The notes beneath the pieces were generated by a model, which was not told where the DNA came from, did not search any database, and worked only from the letters and a program-made list of their open reading frames with translations. The position numbers and the translations under genes are program-made. 8,809 bases of DNA, taken from positions 1-8,809 of the forward strand of contig JAPHUN010000331.1 in assembly GCA_026193435.1 (NCBI GenBank), read 5' to 3'. This stretch comes from Chlorobium sp. Lineage in GTDB: Bacteria > Bacteroidota > Chlorobiia > Chlorobiales > Chlorobiaceae. Below, piece after piece: positions 6,093-8,809 of this stretch (its first letter is position 1; each line of letters begins with the position of its first letter).

Positions 6093-7088
6093 ATGGGTAA
6101 TCCGATCAAAATTTTCGCAGGTCGAAGCAATACGGCGTTAGCCGAAAAAATTGCGTCCTACCTCGGTACGTCACTTTGTAACGCAAAGGTTCAAAATTTT
6201 TCAGACGGGGAAATTTCGGTAAACTATTTTGAGTCGATCAGAGGCTCTGATATGTTCATCATCCAGTCGACCAATCCCCCGGCTGATAATCTGATGGAAC
6301 TGCTCATCATGATTGACGCTGCCAGACGATCATCTGCCGCGAGAATAACCGCAGTTATTCCCTATTACGGATATGCCCGTCAGGATCGTAAGGATCGGCC
6401 CCGCGTCGCCATTACCGCCAAACTCGTTGCAAACCTGCTCACAGAAGCAGGAGCGAACCGCATTCTCACCATGGATCTGCATGCAGCGCAAATCCAGGGA
6501 TTTTTTGACATTCCTTTTGACCACCTCTACTCAAGCGTTGTACTCATTGACCATATGCTCAATATGAAGCTCAACGGAAATCTCGTTGTCGCGTCCCCTG
6601 ATGTGGGCGGCGTCAAACTTGCAAGAGCTTTTGCAGAAGCGCTCGGTACAGATCTTGTTATTGTCGACAAAAGGCGCCCGAAAGCAAATGTTGCGGAAGT
6701 CATGAATATCATCGGTGATGTGAACGGCAAGGACGTCCTCCTGATAGATGACATGATCGACACAGCAGGAACGCTTGTCAATGCGGCAAAAGCCATACAG
6801 GACGTCGGCGGAAGAAAGGTGTTCGCTGCTGCGACGCATGGCATTCTGTCCGGTCCGGCCATTGAACGTATCAACGCTTCCGTACTTGAAAAAGTCATTA
6901 TAACCGATTCTGTCGTAACCGGCCACGCTCCGTCAGATAAACTTGAAACCGTCACCGTCAGCAACCTGTTCGGTGAAGCGATCAAGAGAATATCCGATGA
7001 TGATTCAGTCAGTTGCCTGTTCGACAGCAAAAATCTCACAAAACTTACAAATAATCATACTCAAGCGATAAAAGAGATCAAGGAATAG
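6093..7088 (+). CDS. prs: Ribose-phosphate pyrophosphokinase (PRPP synthase)
   Basis: This cytoplasmic enzyme makes 5-phosphoribosyl 1-diphosphate from ribose 5-phosphate and ATP, feeding purine, pyrimidine, NAD, histidine and tryptophan synthesis. It has 331 residues, against about 315 for the usual class I enzyme; the extra length is a C-terminal tail after about 305. Visible motifs are FSDGEISV (36-43), PYYGYARQDRK (90-100), metal-binding H130 in MDLHAAQIQGFF, the flexible catalytic loop K193-R194-R195 in VDKRRPKA, and the ribose-phosphate loop LLIDDMIDTAGT (216-227). All expected active-site residues are present. The start is set by AGGGAG just upstream and by the family N-terminus (IKIFAGRSN). 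It is the first gene of a pair with rplY, whose ribosome binding site lies in the last codons of prs. Confidence 0.97.
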   Translation: MGNPIKIFAGRSNTALAEKIASYLGTSLCNAKVQNFSDGEISVNYFESIRGSDMFIIQSTNPPADNLMELLIMIDAARRSSAARITAVIPYYGYARQDRKDRPRVAITAKLVANLLTEAGANRILTMDLHAAQIQGFFDIPFDHLYSSVVLIDHMLNMKLNGNLVVASPDVGGVKLARAFAEALGTDLVIVDKRRPKANVAEVMNIIGDVNGKDVLLIDDMIDTAGTLVNAAKAIQDVGGRKVFAAATHGILSGPAIERINASVLEKVIITDSVVTGHAPSDKLETVTVSNLFGEAIKRISDDDSVSCLFDSKNLTKLTNNHTQAIKEIKE

Positions 7089-7089
7089 C

Positions 7090-7719
7090 ATGGAAAGTAT
7101 CGTATTCAACGTAGAGCCTCGCGATTGCGACAAAAACGCAGCAAAAAAATTACGCAACCAGGGAAAAGTCCCTGCAGTGGTTTACCATAAAGGTGAAGAG
7201 ACCATTCATATATGTGTTGACGAAAGGTCTCTGAAAAAAATGGTGCATTCTTCTGAGTCACACCTCATCGACCTCACGTTTCCCGATGGCAAAGCAAAAC
7301 GCTCTTTTCTCAAAGAGGTTCAGTTTGACCCGGTAACCGACAACATCATTCATGCTGATTTTCAGTTTTTCTCAGCAGGAGAAGTTCTTGAAATGGATGT
7401 TCCTACAGCGTTCATCGGTGAAGGTGAAGCTCCAGGAGTAGTTGCAGGAGGCAATGTACAGGTTATTCTTCATGCCTTGAAGGTGAAGGCTGTTCCGTCA
7501 AACATCCCGCAGCACATTACCATTGATGTTTCCGGTATGGAACTGGGTCAGACCATGCATATCAGAGAAATCCCTGTGGAAACCTACGAGGGTAAATTTG
7601 AAATAATCAACGATCCTGACAGTTCAGTGGTTTCAGTCGTCGCGCCAAAGGTAGAGGCTGAAGTGATTGAATCAGCAGAGGAAGAAGAAACTCCGGCAGT
7701 TGCCTCTGAGGAGGAATAA
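7090..7719 (+). CDS. rplY: Ribosomal protein L25, long Ctc/TL5 form
   Basis: This component of the large ribosomal subunit binds 5S rRNA. Its 209 residues make it the long two-domain form, unlike the roughly 94-residue E. coli L25. The N-terminal 5S-binding domain is at about 1-95, with KNAAKKLRNQGKVPAVVY (15-32) and the signature VQFDPVTDNIIHADF (77-91). The TL5-type beta domain is at about 98-186, with GEGEAPGVVAGGNVQV (110-125). A flexible, Glu-rich tail (about 187-209) follows and is typical of this form. The ATG begins 1 nt after the prs stop, with AGGA at 7081-7084 at good spacing, so the two are cotranscribed and probably translationally coupled. The prs-ctc order is also found in other bacteria, where the Ctc form is linked to stress. 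A strong terminator ends the unit. Confidence 0.96.
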   Translation: MESIVFNVEPRDCDKNAAKKLRNQGKVPAVVYHKGEETIHICVDERSLKKMVHSSESHLIDLTFPDGKAKRSFLKEVQFDPVTDNIIHADFQFFSAGEVLEMDVPTAFIGEGEAPGVVAGGNVQVILHALKVKAVPSNIPQHITIDVSGMELGQTMHIREIPVETYEGKFEIINDPDSSVVSVVAPKVEAEVIESAEEEETPAVASEEE

Positions 7720-7741
7720 TCTTCCCTGGCAGATATTCAGT

Positions 7742-7776
7742 AAAAGCTGCTTTTTGCTTAAAAAGCAGCTTTTTTT
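7742..7776 (+). terminator. Intrinsic terminator of the prs-rplY operon
   Basis: A perfect 14-bp stem (7742-7755 with 7760-7773; GC core GCTGC/GCAGC) has a 4-nt GCTT loop and a run of seven T at 7770-7776. It begins 23 nt after the rplY stop. The A-rich left foot pairs with the T tract, so the hairpin could also act on the minus strand. Confidence 0.95.
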
Positions 7777-7812
7777 ATGACTGTAGAAGCCTGACAATAA
7801 TCCCAAGCGCCT

Positions 7813-8809
7813 GTGAAAGAGCCAAAAAACAACGACCGGCCGCCACTATACGACCTGCTTCTGCCTGGTTTCGGCTTGCTCTTCATGAAAAAGAAAGGGC
7901 CCGGACTTTTTTTTATCATCTCTTTCACGCTTTTTCTTGCGATACTCTTCTGGCGTCATCAACTGATTCTGGTCAGCATCCGTTCTCTGATAACAGGCAC
8001 TGCCCTCCTCGTAACCTCACCCGTCAGTTTCCGTCAGATATTCACCTATGAAATCCTCGAGTTATGGATAGCATCACTCTATGCACTGCTTGTTCCACCC
8101 CTTCTTTTCTGGCTCTCTGCAAGGACATTGAAAAAAGCCCGCACTAAAAAACAGGATCTCAAAGACAGAGAGCTCAGTCTCAGGGAGATCGGATGGCATT
8201 CATTTAAAAAGCATACTATTGCGCTCTACGCTTCAGTCATTGTATTTATCCTCTACTCAGCAGCGTTTCTTGCCCCGCTTGTCTCTCCTTTCAGCCCTTT
8301 TGAACAGCAGGACTTCCTCGTTACAGCCTACAAGCAGCCTTTCACCAGAATCGACGCCCTCGTCCTCAATGAACAAAAAGGCGTCACCATACCCTTGCGA
8401 AAAGGCAACACCCGGAGCGACAGGCTCACCAATGCACTTATCAGCGATTTTCAGGTGCTGAAGACACGCAACGAACCGCAAAAGCTTCGATTTATCGACA
8501 GTTACAGAATCGAGGGAAATTCCGTTATCTATAAACAGGGACACAGAGAAAAAGTCATTCCTCTTGATAAGCTTGCTGGAGACAGCGGTTATGGAAAGGC
8601 GCCTACCGGATTCATCGTTACACGCTCTTTCTTTCTCGGGACCGATCAGTACGGACGTGACATCCTGAGCAGGGTCATTTACGGATCGAGGATCTCTCTT
8701 TCCATCGGATTTCTTGTCGTTCTCATCTCTGTCACTCTCGGAACCGTCGTCGGTATTTCATCCGGGTATTTTGGCGGCATAGTCGATAACACGCTTATGC
8801 GTATCGTCG
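7813..8809 (+). CDS. OppC/DppC-type peptide ABC transporter permease, 5' part (runs off right edge)
   Basis: An open frame of 332 codons continues past the window. The recognisable core begins with an OppC-type first helix (WHSFKKHTIALYASVIVFIL, then FLAPLVSPFSP, about 128-163) and resumes at LGTDQYGRDILSRVIYGSRI (275-294), the hallmark entry to the permease domain of dipeptide/oligopeptide importers. Two features are unusual. About 127 residues precede the first OppC helix and hold extra membrane helices (about 31-47, possibly 52-69, and 86-102). About 110 residues, instead of roughly 40, separate the first helix from LGTD; they form a polar, probably periplasmic loop. GTG at 7813 is the most upstream start after the stop at 7798-7800 but lacks a clear ribosome binding site. 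ATG at 7885 is the alternative and would remove LYDLLLPGFGLLF. The ATPase and partner permease are not in view. Confidence 0.85.
   Translation, partial: MKEPKNNDRPPLYDLLLPGFGLLFMKKKGPGLFFIISFTLFLAILFWRHQLILVSIRSLITGTALLVTSPVSFRQIFTYEILELWIASLYALLVPPLLFWLSARTLKKARTKKQDLKDRELSLREIGWHSFKKHTIALYASVIVFILYSAAFLAPLVSPFSPFEQQDFLVTAYKQPFTRIDALVLNEQKGVTIPLRKGNTRSDRLTNALISDFQVLKTRNEPQKLRFIDSYRIEGNSVIYKQGHREKVIPLDKLAGDSGYGKAPTGFIVTRSFFLGTDQYGRDILSRVIYGSRISLSIGFLVVLISVTLGTVVGISSGYFGGIVDNTLMRIV

Overview
The window looks like chromosomal DNA of a Gram-negative bacterium: it has a lipid A gene, a periplasmic exported protein and inner-membrane proteins. The protein sequences, the gene order prs-rplY and the heptanucleotide repeats fit a green sulfur bacterium (Chlorobiota, Chlorobium/Prosthecochloris type). 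That placement is an inference from impression and was not tested by a search. No rRNA, tRNA, CRISPR array, transposase or phage gene is visible.

Left part (1-1896, all minus strand): an apparent four-gene operon read right to left. The order is an exported YgiW-type OB-fold protein, a small three-helix membrane protein of the DUF4405/cytochrome-b-like kind, an OmpR-family response regulator, and a sensor histidine kinase that runs off the left edge. It resembles the enterobacterial ygiW-qseB-qseC arrangement with a membrane protein inserted. The 226-bp gap to the next gene (1897-2122) carries direct repeats of CTTAAA in 11-bp register. Their spacing matches the PmrA/QseB-type box, so this is a candidate operator for the local regulator. 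A separate 7-bp dyad lies closer to the rightward gene.

Middle (2123-4783, plus): one large gene fusing a complete GH15 glucoamylase/trehalase-type hydrolase to a C-terminal DUF547 domain. It converges on lpxD (minus, 4866-5957). The junction is built from three blocks of 7-bp repeats. One block forms the last 17 codons of lpxD and another supplies its stop codon.

Right part (5958-8809): a divergent promoter region separates lpxD from prs (PRPP synthase) and rplY (ribosomal protein L25/Ctc). These two form a tight operon closed by a near-perfect intrinsic terminator (7742-7776). After it begins an OppC/DppC-type ABC permease, truncated by the right edge, with an unusually long N-terminal extension and a long loop before the conserved permease core.

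The core functions (lipid A, PRPP, ribosome) are ordinary. The most interesting items are the 11-bp repeat array next to the YgiW-type two-component operon, the GH15-DUF547 fusion, and the repeat-built tail of LpxD.
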